A DNA stretch of 64,000 nt from Musa acuminata AAA Group (lineage: Eukaryota; Streptophyta; Magnoliopsida; Zingiberales; Musaceae), in the NCBI RefSeq assembly GCF_036884655.1, contig NC_088356.1, positions 13,840,001 through 13,904,000 on the forward strand, read 5' to 3'. Below the pieces are notes generated by a model. That model searched no databases and was not told the origin of the DNA. It was given only the letters and a program-made list of their open reading frames with translations. The translations under genes and the position numbers were made by a program. Every line of letters starts with the position of its first letter. Positions within the stretch are counted from its first letter, which is position 1. Of the stretch, positions 54,333 through 64,000 are shown one piece after another.

Positions 54333-55695
54333 TGTTGAATCTCGTATTTTGATGATGAAACCAATTGATAAGTATTTATGATTTGATCTACGTTTTGAGT
54401 GATGTAGGATGCTTCAATTAGGGAGAGACATTTAAAGTAGGAAGAATCATGTTGGGCCGGAGAAACATGTTAGAAGATTGGACGTCGCACTAAAGGATCG
54501 GTCGACGTATCTACAAAAGGCTTCGGGCCAAGAAGAGTGGGTATTGTGCCAAGGATATCGAAGTTGCGGAGGTTAACTAGTCAATTGGGCAATAAGCCGC
54601 AAGAAAGGACGATGTGTTGAAGAATCAGACAAAGTGTCGATGGACCAATGACATGTCGGATAACATGATTCATGCTTAGTAATAATTGTCTAGATTGAAG
54701 TATGTTTTACGTGTGCAATATTAACTACGATAGCAAGGCATAAAGCAAAATGAAGTCTCGGAGTCAAGAACGTGATTTTGTTGGGAGTTCAAGAGTTCGT
54801 TAGAAGTCCGGATGTTCGTTAAAAGTTCTGTCAGAATTGACCGAGAAGTCCAGGAGCTTGCCAAAGAAGCTCGTTGGAACTTGCCAAGAAGATCATTATG
54901 AAGTCCAGGAGCTTATCGGGAGTTTGCTAGAACATTGCCGAGAGATCGTCCGAAGTACGTCGGAAGATCGTCGGAAGCTCACCGGAAGAAGCTAGACTTA
55001 CGGACTTGTTTAGCTTAGTAAATATCTTAGAATTTATAGTTAGCACATAATTAGGATTGAAATTGGGTCAACCCAATTAGGGGCCAGTTGAACCCATGTA
55101 TGAATTGTGTTGGGCCCAATAAAAAGGCCCAAATAAGGACCCAAGAGGTGACACTGTCATGGCACAGTCTCTAAGACTGTGTCAGGTGGTGGTACCGTCC
55201 AGACATAGTCTCTAAGAGGCTACAGGTGGTGGTACCACCTAGACTAGGTGGTGGTATTGCCTAGTGGCACAGTGCCATGCGGTGGTACTGCCCCTATCAG
55301 GCAGTGGTACTGCCTAGTGTCAGACTAATACTAGTGGTGGTACCGTCTAGCACAGGCGATGGTACTGCCCGTACATAGGAAACCTGGGATGAGAGAGGAG
55401 TGAAAAGACATAAGAGGAGTGAAAATTGATAGTGAAAATGAAAGAAACGCTGCTGTAATCTTGTGTGAACTTCTCTCAAAGTTCTAAGTGTTAGAATAAT
55501 TTGAGATAGGAGTGAGTGAGGGTGTAAGGGTTATCTCCTAAACCCGGTAGAAGGAGAATCGAGATGTAATCGATGGTTTCAATCTAAGCATATTTTCGGA
55601 ATCGATTTTAATCGTATGAAGAGTTTTTATTAAACCGACAGTTTTATTGCTACACTAATTCGCCCCACTCTCTTAGTGTCGACTCGTTCCTAACA
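54333..55695 (+). repeat. A 5' LTR (truncated element)
   Basis: GC repeats with GGTGGTACCGCC words at 55150-55375 and the terminal hairpin ACACTAA...TTAGTGT at 55655-55680. Confidence 0.88.
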
Positions 55696-55697
55696 GT

Positions 55698-55709
55698 TGG
55701 TATCAGAGC
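55698..55709 (+). other. A primer-binding site (truncated element)
   Basis: TGGTATCAGAGC exactly, two bases after the LTR. Confidence 0.94.
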
Positions 55710-55745
55710 CTCGTAATTTCTCATTTGGTTTAACACCCAAGAGAA

Positions 55746-56478
55746 ATGGCTCTTTTCGGCTTTCAAGAGGGTCACTCTCTTATTCGTCCTCCCTTATTCA
55801 ATGGGACAGACTACCCAAGAGAAATAACTTTTTTCTTGCTTTCCTTAAACCTTGATTTATGGAATATTATTGAAAATGATTTTCAAATGTCTTCTACTCC
55901 AATGAAAGAATGGAATGATTCGGAGAAGAAAACTTTTTCTTTATATGCGAAAGCTATGAATGCTTTGTTTTGTGCCTTAGATAAAAATGAATTTAATCGT
56001 GTTTCTATTTGTGAAACTACGCACGATATTTGGCATACTCTTGAAACCACACATGAAGGCACTAGCAAAGTTACAGATTCGAAAATCAACTTTGTGATGT
56101 ACGATTTTGAACTATTTCGAATGAAGCCGAGCAAAACCATTATTGACATGTACACCTTCTAAAAAGTTTAAATGCTCTTGGTAAAACCTTTTTAAATTTT
56201 GAACTTGTTAGTAAAGTTTTACGATCACTTTCTAAAAATTAGAATTCGAAAGTAATGATTATTCAAGAATAAAAAATTTGAATACTTTTTTAATCGAAGA
56301 ACTTATTGGGTCTTTAATGACATACGAAATGACCAATGTGGCACAAAACGAACTTGAGAACAACCTTCCAAAGAACATGAAGGATTTCAGACTTAGAACA
56401 ATTGAAGACCACTCGAGCATATGCTCAAGTGATGGTGAACTTGAACTCCTCACTATAAAAAAAGAAACTTGAACAGGA
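55746..56478 (+). pseudogene. A gag, truncated
   Basis: ATG at 55746, 36 bases after the primer site. The frame reads FGFQEGHSLIRPPLFNGTDY, NLDLWNIIENDFQM, AKAMNALFCALDKNEF and IWHTLETTHEGTSKV to a stop at 56160. The W of the usual YxxWK motif is gone, and ten or so residues around it are missing. Past the stop, LNFELVSKVLRSLSKN and LIEELIGSLMTYEMTNVAQN continue with further stops. It is a close relative of the gag at 13446. Confidence 0.9.
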
Positions 56479-57031
56479 AATTTTTTGAGGGGTATTTTTA
56501 TAATTTAAAAAAAGAACAGAATGAAAATTTCTGAAATTCACAAGGGCAAAACTATCCTTTTGCCCTAAAACCCTAATGCCCTTCTCCCTCTCCCTTGCAG
56601 GTAGACCGACGGCAAGCTCCGCCCATAAGCGCCATCGCTCCTCACGAGCAAGTTGCCCAGGTGCTGCCTGCCCTTGCGGGTGCTGTGGCCGCAAGAAACA
56701 CCCGCGGGTGGGGCACCGGTGAGCTACCAGCCCTGCCACCCACAAGCTTGCTACAAGCAGGTTGCCGGTCGGCTGCAGCAGGAGTAGTGCCTACGCATGC
56801 ATAGTGCCTACGCATGCGCCAGCGCTATGTTTCCTACCGCCCTTGCAGTCATCGCTGTAGGTGGCCTGCTTGCACGAAGATGGCAGCAAGCATGCAGCCA
56901 TCTTTGAGTGCAGCAAGGGTAGCAATAGTTGCTGCCCTTTCTTGCCTTTCGCGTTAACCATTTTGACGTCAAAAGCATTACGCAAACATAACACACGTAG
57001 TTCAAAACCAATCATTCGTACAAACAACCTA
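56479..57031 (-). other. B-a leader, distal part, GC-rich
   Basis: Between the nested A element and the primer site. 56590-56960 is GC-rich with GCC/GGC words; on the minus strand it is followed by TTAGGGTTTTAGGGC. Frames through it (for example 56595-56804 and 56425-56745) show no known domain. Similar to 22873-23115. Confidence 0.6.
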
Positions 57032-57043
57032 GCTTTGATAACA
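57032..57043 (-). other. B-a primer-binding site, mutated
   Basis: Minus strand TGTTATCAAAGC, two bases off TGGTATCAGAGC, one base from the LTR end at 57045. Confidence 0.8.
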
Positions 57044-57044
57044 C

Positions 57045-57202
57045 TGTTGGAAAATCTCGGGGGCGACATCTCATGCGCAACAGAATAACAGAAAATAAAA
57101 TCCCCAATTCCTGAAGATATGTTTATCGTCGTGCAAAGATTGGTGCACAAAAATCCGTAAAATAGAAAACCACGTGTGAGATGGATTGTGTTACCTAAGG
57201 AG
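57045..57202 (-). repeat. B-a 5' LTR, last 158 bp
   Basis: TGTTGGAAAATCTCG onward matches 41654-41810 in the 3' LTR; an A LTR then takes over at 57203. Confidence 0.88.
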
Positions 57203-57774
57203 TGTTAGAATCGGAGCGGCACTAAGGGGGGGGGGGGTGAATTAGTACAGCGGATTAAAACTTATAAATTTGAAAATGATTTCGTAAATGCATAAAGATT
57301 TCAATTCGTCAATGACTTGGAGAAAGTAGCTCGAGTAAAGTGAGAAGATGAAAATCGAAAGCTTGCTGCAATGTAAATAATAGTTTCAGAAAAATAAATA
57401 CTCACACATTCAAGGAACACATCAATTTAAAGTGGTTCGGTCAAAATAATCTACATCCACTTGCAAAGCCTTCTTCAATAAGGCTCCCAACTTCCACTAT
57501 CAAATCACTTTGAAGGGGAAGGACAAATACCCCTCTTACAACCTTTTTACAAGTGGTTCACACTCTTACAAATTTTTCAAAGAGAAAGAGGGAGGTGAAC
57601 ACTTAAGCTATTGAAAACAAGACTTTTGCTAAAGCTTTTCTTAATTTCTAATTTCCCAAAGGTTGTATTCTCTGCTGAGAATTGAGGGGTATTTATAGGC
57701 CCTAAGAGGATTCAAATTTGGGCTCCAAATTTTGAATTCTCTTGGGTTTCCGAGGCTAGCGGTGCCATCGCCTA
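57203..57774 (-). repeat. Truncated A LTR, minus orientation
   Basis: Starts TGTTAGAATCGG, with the hairpin and a 12-base G run near 57227 and TATA on the minus strand at 57697-57690. It ends at about 57774, against the D LTR, about 0.8-1 kb short of full length. The rest was displaced by the D insertion or deleted. Confidence 0.83.
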
Positions 57775-58221
57775 TCTATCACGGACTTAACTGGTTTTGC
57801 CTAAGTCGTGCGGCACCCTTACGTGTCCGTCCGCAAAGGTCAGCCTCCCCGAAGCCTCCCATGTCCCTTAGGACCCACAAAAGAGAGAACGGGTTAGAGA
57901 AAACACCTCATTCGAGATCCACAAGCAAACATCTTCGAAAACACTTCATAGATAATGCAAATTACAAACATACTTTACAAGCTCTGAATAGTTGCACAAT
58001 AAAGGGTAAAATGGTCCACTACAGATCGAGAATCTCTCACACGTGTCTACATGACACAACCTTTATTTACAAGCCTAAAGCGGCCACCAACCTTAACTAA
58101 AATGGGACTATTAAGCTTTCGACCGTCCCTCTACATGCTGTATAAAGTATGAACATACCAAAAGACACGGACATACATAAGCATTACATCAAATATCCTG
58201 TTTAGAAGTTTGTCCGCGACA
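57775..58221 (-). repeat. D 3' LTR
   Basis: On the minus strand it starts TGTCGCGGACAAAC at 58221 and ends GTCCGTGATAGA near 57775. About 447 bp, matching 22430-22872. Confidence 0.85.
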
Positions 58222-58233
58222 TTCTCCCTCACT
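58222..58233 (-). other. D polypurine tract
   Basis: Minus strand AGTGAGGGAGAA directly before TGTCGCGG. Confidence 0.82.
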
Positions 58234-59961
58234 TATTCCTTCGACGTCCTCGTCGAAGCCTTTGTCGACACTACAACTCCTCGCCTTTACTAAGTCTTCA
58301 ATCTTCTGCTCCAACTGCAATGCACCTCCTGGCTCCTAGTTGCTCTCCACTGTTGCTTTTGAGTAGTCGAACCTTTGATCCGCCATGCTGCTTCAACTCG
58401 CCAATGACTCTAACTCTAGTGTGAGATTGGCTGAGTTGCGTTGATCCCTGTTGGTTCCTGTGGATCCTCCAGATGAAGGAAAAGGCCATCCTTACTACGC
58501 CAGTCTATCAAATACCTCATGCTGCTTGAACTGGGTGGATGCTTGTTGGAGCTTTAACGAGCATCGTCTCGCAAACTTATGAAGTTTTGGGTCCTTCCTC
58601 CACAAAATTTGCTCATTGACTCTTCTTTCACTTAGTTGTCACATCCAAGTAGGTTCGCATCACTTCTGCTTTTGATTGGCATTTCGTTGGGAAATGAAGC
58701 GAACAATCTACTCTTAGTAGCACTGATCACCGTTGGTGAGGATTTGACAACTATTGTCTTCCATTATCTTCGAAGGGTCTTTGAACTTGTGCAGAGCTCC
58801 TCTGTTGGATAGATAAGAGAATTAGGATACTCGATTTCGCCTATTCTGTTAAGGGTTGAGAAGGCAAAGGTTACTTGACTTCGCCCGCCTCCTCGAGGTT
58901 GTACTCCATGCATCGAGCTGGTTACTAGCCTTCGCCTGCTCTTTGCTCACACTTCTGAAGCACTTGAAGTGTTTGCACTCCTTGCGTCGAGTAAGTTATT
59001 GTGATTCACCTTCTCAATGCCATCGAACTTCTGGAATGCAGGAAGTTTTCACCCCAACTTGGAGTAATTCTCTCATAGGTTTGGTCGCCTCTAGGATTGT
59101 ACTATCTTCTCCATCAACCCTGTCGCCTACTCCACTGAGTAGCAAAGGTACAATATCGCGTACTGCCTGCTTCGTTCCTTGGTCATGCACTCTTGCTTGA
59201 CCCGAAGTCCTTCACTTTTGGCTCTCATGATGAGAAGCTCCTTGACACCGGTCTTACAAAGTTCCTTAGCCTTTGCCCTTCAGCCTTGTCTCAGTACTTG
59301 GAGTTTGCCTCTGCATGCTCCACCTCCTCGGCCCCTTTCATGACTAAGTGCTCTCCCTCCATGAGAGCAAGGGATCAATGACTTTCACGGAAGTCCCGCC
59401 TCTGCGGTACCATGGCGCTGCCATACCCATGGCACTACTCTCTATCGCCTCGCATCTACATCCCTTTTCTTCCCAATCAGTAGATATACCTCTATGGCAC
59501 TCCTCCGAGTCCACCTCCATTCTAACTGATGCTTGATTTTGGGTAGCTATGTCCCTTTGGACTCGTCGTCGCTTCCTCGCCCCTTTCGACCCCCTGCTTC
59601 AACACCTCTGTGTTCTCCAAACAGCTCCCCCTGGTCGATGGAAAGACATACTGCAACTCCCATGCATGGCCTTTGCCATCGCATTATAGGGTTTGCACCG
59701 ATTCTATTCTTCTTAGCTTCCTTGATAGCAACGTTCGCTTACTCGACCATGTCTTCTGACTTGTCGGGCTCCCTTAAGCGAATATGAGCTCTGGAGCAGT
59801 CCAACTCTCCAGTTGCTTCGATCATACCTTTATATGATCACGTCCCTCCCATGGGACTCACTGGTACTTGCATTCGAACTGTTTTCTTTGGTGGAACCCA
59901 GCCCCCATATGCTGATGACCAAGGTTTTCATCCGATGCAAAATTCGTTGAACGCACGGAAG

Positions 59962-60399
59962 TGTTAGGACTCTAGCTTGGAGAGTCCTAATTGAGAGGGA
60001 CATTCATGTAAAAATGTTAGGACTCTAGCTAGGAGAGTCCTAATTGAGAGGGACATTCTGTTAGGACTCTAGCTAGGAGAGTCCTAATTGTGAGGGGCAT
60101 TCATGTAGGAGGTTTTTTCTTAGAGAAGAATTAGGAGTTGTAAGGGAATAGGAGTCTTGAGTAGGAGTCCTATTAGGAGTTGGTTAGAAGTAAGAGTCTT
60201 AAGTAGGAGTCCTATTAGGAGTTAGGGTTTAGAAGCCCTATAAATAGCCATGTATTCCTTCTCTTTTCATAAGCAATAGATGAATCTTTTCTGCAGCCTT
60301 TGAGCAGCAACTTGGAGGGAGGAACCCCTATAGAGTTCCAAGGAGGCCGATCCCCTAAAGAGATCAACCCCAAGTTTAGAATCTGCAAGGGTTCTAACA
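59962..60399 (+). repeat. C3 5' LTR with triplicated terminus
   Basis: 438 bp ending GGGTTCTAACA. The first part is three tandem copies of the LTR terminus, starting at 59962, 60015 and 60059 (TGTTAGGACTCTAGC each). Each copy holds a 10-bp inverted repeat TTAGGACTCT/AGAGTCCTAA. C1 and C2 LTRs have only one copy. Confidence 0.9.
60239..60246 (+). promoter_or_regulatory. C3 LTR TATA box
   Basis: TATAAATA, about 160 bases before the LTR end; start of transcription expected near 60270. It is conserved in the C1 and C2 LTRs. Confidence 0.7.
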
Positions 60400-60401
60400 C
60401 C

Positions 60402-60413
60402 TGGTATCAGAGC
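60402..60413 (+). other. C3 primer-binding site (initiator tRNA-Met)
   Basis: TGGTATCAGAGC exactly, two bases after the LTR. Confidence 0.95.
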
Positions 60414-61729
60414 AGCGTTCTTGGCATCTCGCTGCCCTTCCACAGCCATCCATCAACCCTCTACAACCATCCAAAGCAATTCCCACAATTGCTTAAAAGA
60501 TCGTCACCGAATTCCGTCATCATCTCCACCACCACGGATCATCCTTTGATCTCCCCGTGAATTGCAACAGGTTCTGGTTTCCTACCTTACTGCTGCTGCA
60601 ATTTAGTTATCCTTATTCAAAAATCCAAAAAAAAAAAAATCGTTCCTATATTGCTGCATAAACTTTTCGTCACAAAGTTTTCATCTCTACGACGAAAGAT
60701 ACATTGCAGAATTCCAGCCGCATAGCACCATCTGTTTGATCTTGCTACTGTGCTTTTTCTATCCAAATTTCTATGAAATTTTTATGACATCTTTGACACT
60801 TCTTAACAGTGGATTTCCCTTTGGTTTCATCAAAAAATTCTCAATATAAACTACTGATCTTTTATGTCCAATCTGCTGCACTTGAATTGCAGAATTCAAG
60901 CCGCATAGCACCATCTGTTTGATCTTGCTACTGTGCTTTTTCTATCTAAATTTCTACGAAATTTTTATGAAATCTTTGACATTTCCGAACAGTATATTTC
61001 CCTTTGGTTTCATCGAAAAATTCTCAATATAAACTACTGATCTTTTATGTCCAATCTGCTGCACTTGAAAATCGATGCTGCAGAAAATTTCAGCTGCATA
61101 TCGTTGCCTTAACCCATCTATTTGCAATCTTTTTTGAATGAAATTTCTTATACACTTCATAGATCATCTTGGCATCCATCTAAGATTGATCTATTAAGAA
61201 ATTCATCTCTAAAAACGATTTTATGTTGCTGCAAATTTTCATCGTAACCCGCTGAAATTTTTCGACGATAATTCTGCAATTGCAACTTGCACCAATTTCC
61301 TTGCTGTTATACTGCCGAAATTTTCTTGATTAAATTAGATATCCTTGCTGTCATATAAACTGTGATTTTGCTATCAATTCCCTCCTCAATTCTCTCAAGT
61401 TTTTGGTGGAAATTACGTCGAGAAACCGTTGTTTCTTCGACGACAATTCTACTCTTACAAGACAGCACATACTTGCTGCAACTTCCACAGATTTCTGTCA
61501 AACCTTTGCTACCATCTACCACAGATCCAAAACTTTCAACCACAGCCCTAAAACTCTACTAAACCACACCCTCAAACTGCACCCAAAACTGCCACAAAAC
61601 AAGCCTAAATCGTAGCCTACATCCACCAATCCACCAACCCTTTTGACCATCACTTCTCTCAACCTATACATGCCTTTAACCTAACAACAAAAGAGAGATC
61701 TTAACATCATAGATTTGGAGGCATATATT
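60414..61729 (+). other. C3 leader, untranslated
   Basis: 1.3 kb without coding signal, containing a 183-bp tandem duplication (60705-61070) and pyrimidine-rich sequence near its end. It is the counterpart of 48190-49154 in C2. Confidence 0.75.
60705..61070. repeat. 183-bp tandem duplication in C3 leader
   Basis: TGCAGAATTC opens both copies (60705 and 60888); both continue through CATCTGTTTGATCTTGCTAC and TTTATGTCCAATCTGCTGCA with about ten differences. A related duplication is in the C2 leader. Confidence 0.9.
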
Positions 61730-64000
61730 ATGGCATCTAAGGAGGTAATCAATGCTAAATTCGAAGCCTTGGAGGCGCGAATGGAGGATAAGATTCGGAT
61801 GCTCTTTACCGAACTCAGATTGGGCCGACCACTAAGCCCGAAGAAATCACATCAAGGAGAGAGCTTTGCCCAATCACACCAACCCCAAAGATATGACTTC
61901 CAAGAGAGGGGAAGATCTATGACCAACCCCAACTATCCATGCATGAGAGTGGACTTCCCTAGATGGGAAGAAGGAGACCCGATTGGTTGGATTTCGCACG
62001 CGGAGCGATATTTTCGGTACCACAAAACCGCGAATGTATCTATGGTGAAAATTGCAGCTATACATCTTGAAGGGGATGTTATTCAATGGTTTGACTGGTT
62101 TGAACATACTTATGGAGTCCTTTCATGGCGACAATTCAAAGAAGAACTGCTGATTCGCTTCAGACCAACCAATTACGAGAATATTGACGAACAACTAGCA
62201 AAGATCCGACAAACCTCCACCATTCAGGAGTACCAAACTAGGTTTGAAAGGTTATCTAATCAAAATCATGATTGGTCTCAAAAACAGCTATTGAGGACCT
62301 TCATTGAGGGCTTGAAGCCGGAGATCCGAGGAGAAGTTAAAGCACGACAACCGTATACGCTTATGGCAGCCATCTCTTTCGCACGACATCAAGAGGAGCA
62401 ATTGAACCATGAAGCTCGGAGGACTAGGGTCACTCCTCAACCAGTAATATTGAAGCCCTCACCCCCCCCTACTGTCGACCAAGTCCCTGCACCAAAGAGG
62501 TTAACAGGAGAAGAGCTTCGGGAGCGATATGCGAAGGGGTTATGTTGGCATTGTGACGAGCCGTGGAGCCGTGAGCATCGCTGCAGTAAAGGAGGACTTC
62601 TTATGATTGAACCGATAGAAGAAGAGGTCATTGAACATCCAAAAGAGAGCTTTGAATATGAAGAAGAAGATGCAGAAGAAGAGCCACAACCGACCGAAGT
62701 TACGGTACATACACTAGCTAGCTACTCAAACCCGCAAACGATGAAAATTGGAGGCCTTCTCAAACAACAACCAATCACTGTTCTCATCGACACGGGCAGT
62801 ACTACTAACTTCCTAAATAGTAAGCTTGCTGTTCGGATATCATTACCTATCGAGAATCGCTGCAGGTTTGATGTTAAGGTCACCGACGGACGGATTTTGA
62901 ATTGTGATCATAGGCGCTTACAGGAGAAACTATTGCTGCAGGACCAAGAGATAATTACAGATTTCTTCCCTCTCCCTCTTAACAATCATGAGGCCATGCT
63001 CAGAATTAAATGGTTGACGACATTAGGTGATATTTCCTGGAATTTTATGAAACTAATTATGAAATTTTACAGTAAGGAGAAACAGGTGACATTGCACGGG
63101 AAACGTGGGGGCGACATAACAACGATTTGCACACAACAAATGGAGAATGTTTTGCATAAAACATGCAGCGGCTTTTTGGTACAACTTGAGCAGCAAACTA
63201 AGGGAGAGCTAACAGAATTTGAAGATCCAAATCTACTTCCTTTGCTTGCTGAATTTTCAAATATATTTGACGAACCGCGCAACCTACCTCTTACCTGTCG
63301 GCATGATCATTGTATAATGATTCTTCCAGGCAAATCTTCAGCAAATGCTCAGCCATATCAGTATCCACATCTCCAGAAGGATGAAATAGAAAGGATTATA
63401 AAAGAGATGCTCGAAACAGGAGTTATTTGGCCAAGTTCCAACCTCTACTCTTTGCCGGTGCTACTTGTATGCAAGACGGACGGAACAAGGCGAATATGTG
63501 TTGATTACCGAGCTCTCAATGGCATAATCATCAAGGATAAATACTTTATTCCAATAGTAGATGAATTGCTAGATGAAAGGGAGCACAAATCTTTACAAAG
63601 CTGGACCTTTGATCCGGGTATCATCAAATACGAGCATGCAAAGAAGACATACGGAAAACCACCTTTTGAACACACAACAATCACAATTTTTTGCTTTCTT
63701 CAACAAAAGGTGGAATATCTTGGGCATATCATATCAGAGGAAGGTGTGGCAGTGGACCCCTTCAAAATTGGAGCAATGCAAAACTGGCCGACCTCGAGAA
63801 ACATAAAATTGCTACATGGCTTTCTGGGTTTAACAGGCTACTACCGCAAGTTCGTGAAAAACTATGGAAAGATCAGTGCACCACTTACTTCCTTACTAGA
63901 AAAAAATGTCTTCCAATGGTTGGACAGAGCCTCCGCTGCCTTCGACAAACTTAAGGCAGCCATGACGACGACGCCGGTGCTAACACTACCAGATTTCAAC
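61730..64000 (+). CDS. C3 gag-protease-RT polyprotein, open to window end, RT palm deleted
   Basis: An ATG at 61730 opens a frame with no stop through base 64000 (757 codons, partial). Capsid domain around residues 65-200: [73 protein letters not shown]. Zinc knuckle C272/C275/H283/C285. Protease active site DTGS at 354-357. RT fingers from about 545 ([24 protein letters not shown] at about 588). At residue 616 a four-base deletion shifts the frame through about 40 residues that are an out-of-frame reading of the palm start; a larger deletion then restores it at [18 protein letters not shown] (about 657). The catalytic FVDD-type box is absent. The frame continues through the thumb ([18 protein letters not shown]) to the RNase H start. 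Gag and protease could be functional; RT could not. Confidence 0.9.
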   Translation, partial: MASKEVINAKFEALEARMEDKIRMLFTELRLGRPLSPKKSHQGESFAQSHQPQRYDFQERGRSMTNPNYPCMRVDFPRWEEGDPIGWISHAERYFRYHKTANVSMVKIAAIHLEGDVIQWFDWFEHTYGVLSWRQFKEELLIRFRPTNYENIDEQLAKIRQTSTIQEYQTRFERLSNQNHDWSQKQLLRTFIEGLKPEIRGEVKARQPYTLMAAISFARHQEEQLNHEARRTRVTPQPVILKPSPPPTVDQVPAPKRLTGEELRERYAKGLCWHCDEPWSREHRCSKGGLLMIEPIEEEVIEHPKESFEYEEEDAEEEPQPTEVTVHTLASYSNPQTMKIGGLLKQQPITVLIDTGSTTNFLNSKLAVRISLPIENRCRFDVKVTDGRILNCDHRRLQEKLLLQDQEIITDFFPLPLNNHEAMLRIKWLTTLGDISWNFMKLIMKFYSKEKQVTLHGKRGGDITTICTQQMENVLHKTCSGFLVQLEQQTKGELTEFEDPNLLPLLAEFSNIFDEPRNLPLTCRHDHCIMILPGKSSANAQPYQYPHLQKDEIERIIKEMLETGVIWPSSNLYSLPVLLVCKTDGTRRICVDYRALNGIIIKDKYFIPIVDELLDEREHKSLQSWTFDPGIIKYEHAKKTYGKPPFEHTTITIFCFLQQKVEYLGHIISEEGVAVDPFKIGAMQNWPTSRNIKLLHGFLGLTGYYRKFVKNYGKISAPLTSLLEKNVFQWLDRASAAFDKLKAAMTTTPVLTLPDFN

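Larger units (their letters stand above)
54333..56478 (+). mobile_element. Truncated family A element (second subfamily), plus strand
   Basis: 5' LTR 54333-55695 (1363 bp, TGTTGAATCTC...CGTTCCTAACA), primer-binding site 55698-55709 and gag from 55746. It stops at about 56478 inside the gag tail, with no 3' LTR, and B leader sequence resumes. The left flank CTCAG has no clear partner on the right, consistent with a deletion of the 3' part. Confidence 0.87.
57775..59961 (-). mobile_element. Family D element (LARD-like), 3' half, minus strand
   Basis: 3' LTR 57775-58221, polypurine tract 58222-58233, then 1.7 kb of internal sequence to 59961, where a C gypsy LTR starts. No gag or pol motif in any frame; the open frames on either strand (for example 58856-59200, 58298-58489, 59533-59787) look fortuitous. 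The part at 59825-59945 matches 19052-19175 of the other D copy. Confidence 0.75.
59962..64000 (+). mobile_element. C3: family C Ty3/gypsy, plus strand, 3' end outside window
   Basis: 5' LTR 59962-60399 with a triplicated start, primer-binding site 60402-60413, leader 60414-61729, and one long open frame from 61730 to the window end (gag, protease, RT remnant). It is in opposite orientation to C1 and C2. It inserted in D sequence; the left flank is GGAAG. The undamaged frame suggests the youngest C copy here. Confidence 0.92.

Noticed and set aside
56595..57150. Frames in the GC-rich B leader.
   Set aside because: Composition-driven; they overlap on opposite strands and cross the primer site and LTR.
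60300..60560. Open frame beginning in the C3 LTR R-U5 region and continuing through the primer site.
   Set aside because: It opens on TTG, has no known domain, and the same peptide in C1 comes from LTR sequence conserved for other reasons.

Overview
The window is a plant nuclear repeat block: a pile of nested LTR retrotransposons with no intact host gene. All primer-binding sites found (six clear or near-exact, one degenerate) match the plant initiator-tRNA-Met site TGGTATCAGAGC. The Ty3/gypsy copies look like chromoviruses, and the long-LTR copia-type family looks like a plant Sirevirus. The set of families recalls banana-family (Musa/Ensete) genomes, but that is recollection and not shown by the sequence. 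For reference I call the families G1 (long-LTR gypsy), A (Sirevirus-like), B (copia), C (short-LTR gypsy), D (non-coding, LARD-like) and E (copia).

Layout. 1-7634: G1 on the minus strand, cut by the window start, with all pol domains recognisable but five in-frame stops and one frameshift. It is inserted in a plus-oriented B LTR (7635-19051). That LTR also carries a solo A LTR (8256-10379, target duplication AGGGT) and a complete gag-only A element (10898-18953, target duplication CAATC). 19052-22872: D element, minus strand, with a solo A LTR inside (20328-21631, target duplication AGTTC). 22873-28996: GC-rich leader-like island, then a decayed plus-strand E copia with its 3' LTR. 29054-29312: a small relic of a host gene resembling the plant DUF3537 family, minus strand. 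29313-30890: AT-rich sequence with no recognised gene. 30891-32498: 3' end of a minus-strand E copia. 32499-34824: 3' LTR and 3' internal part of a minus-strand A element. 34825-41653: fragment of a B pol gene split by a complete C gypsy (35332-40926). 41654-57202: a B copia on the minus strand; its 3' LTR is split by a second C gypsy (42850-49559), whose own 3' LTR is split by a solo A LTR (43207-44760); its leader holds a truncated A element (54333-56478). 57203-57774: truncated A LTR. 57775-59961: second D element, 3' part. 59962-64000: third C gypsy, plus strand, running off the window with one open reading frame of at least 757 codons.

How the parts relate. No element here is demonstrably autonomous. 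Several keep cis signals (LTR promoter, primer-binding site, polypurine tract) while lacking enzymes: A keeps only gag, D codes for nothing I recognise, and two of the three C gypsies have lost the reverse-transcriptase palm by frame-preserving deletions. Their spread would have needed enzymes supplied in trans by complete relatives elsewhere. Insertion order can be read directly from interrupted sequences and target-site duplications.
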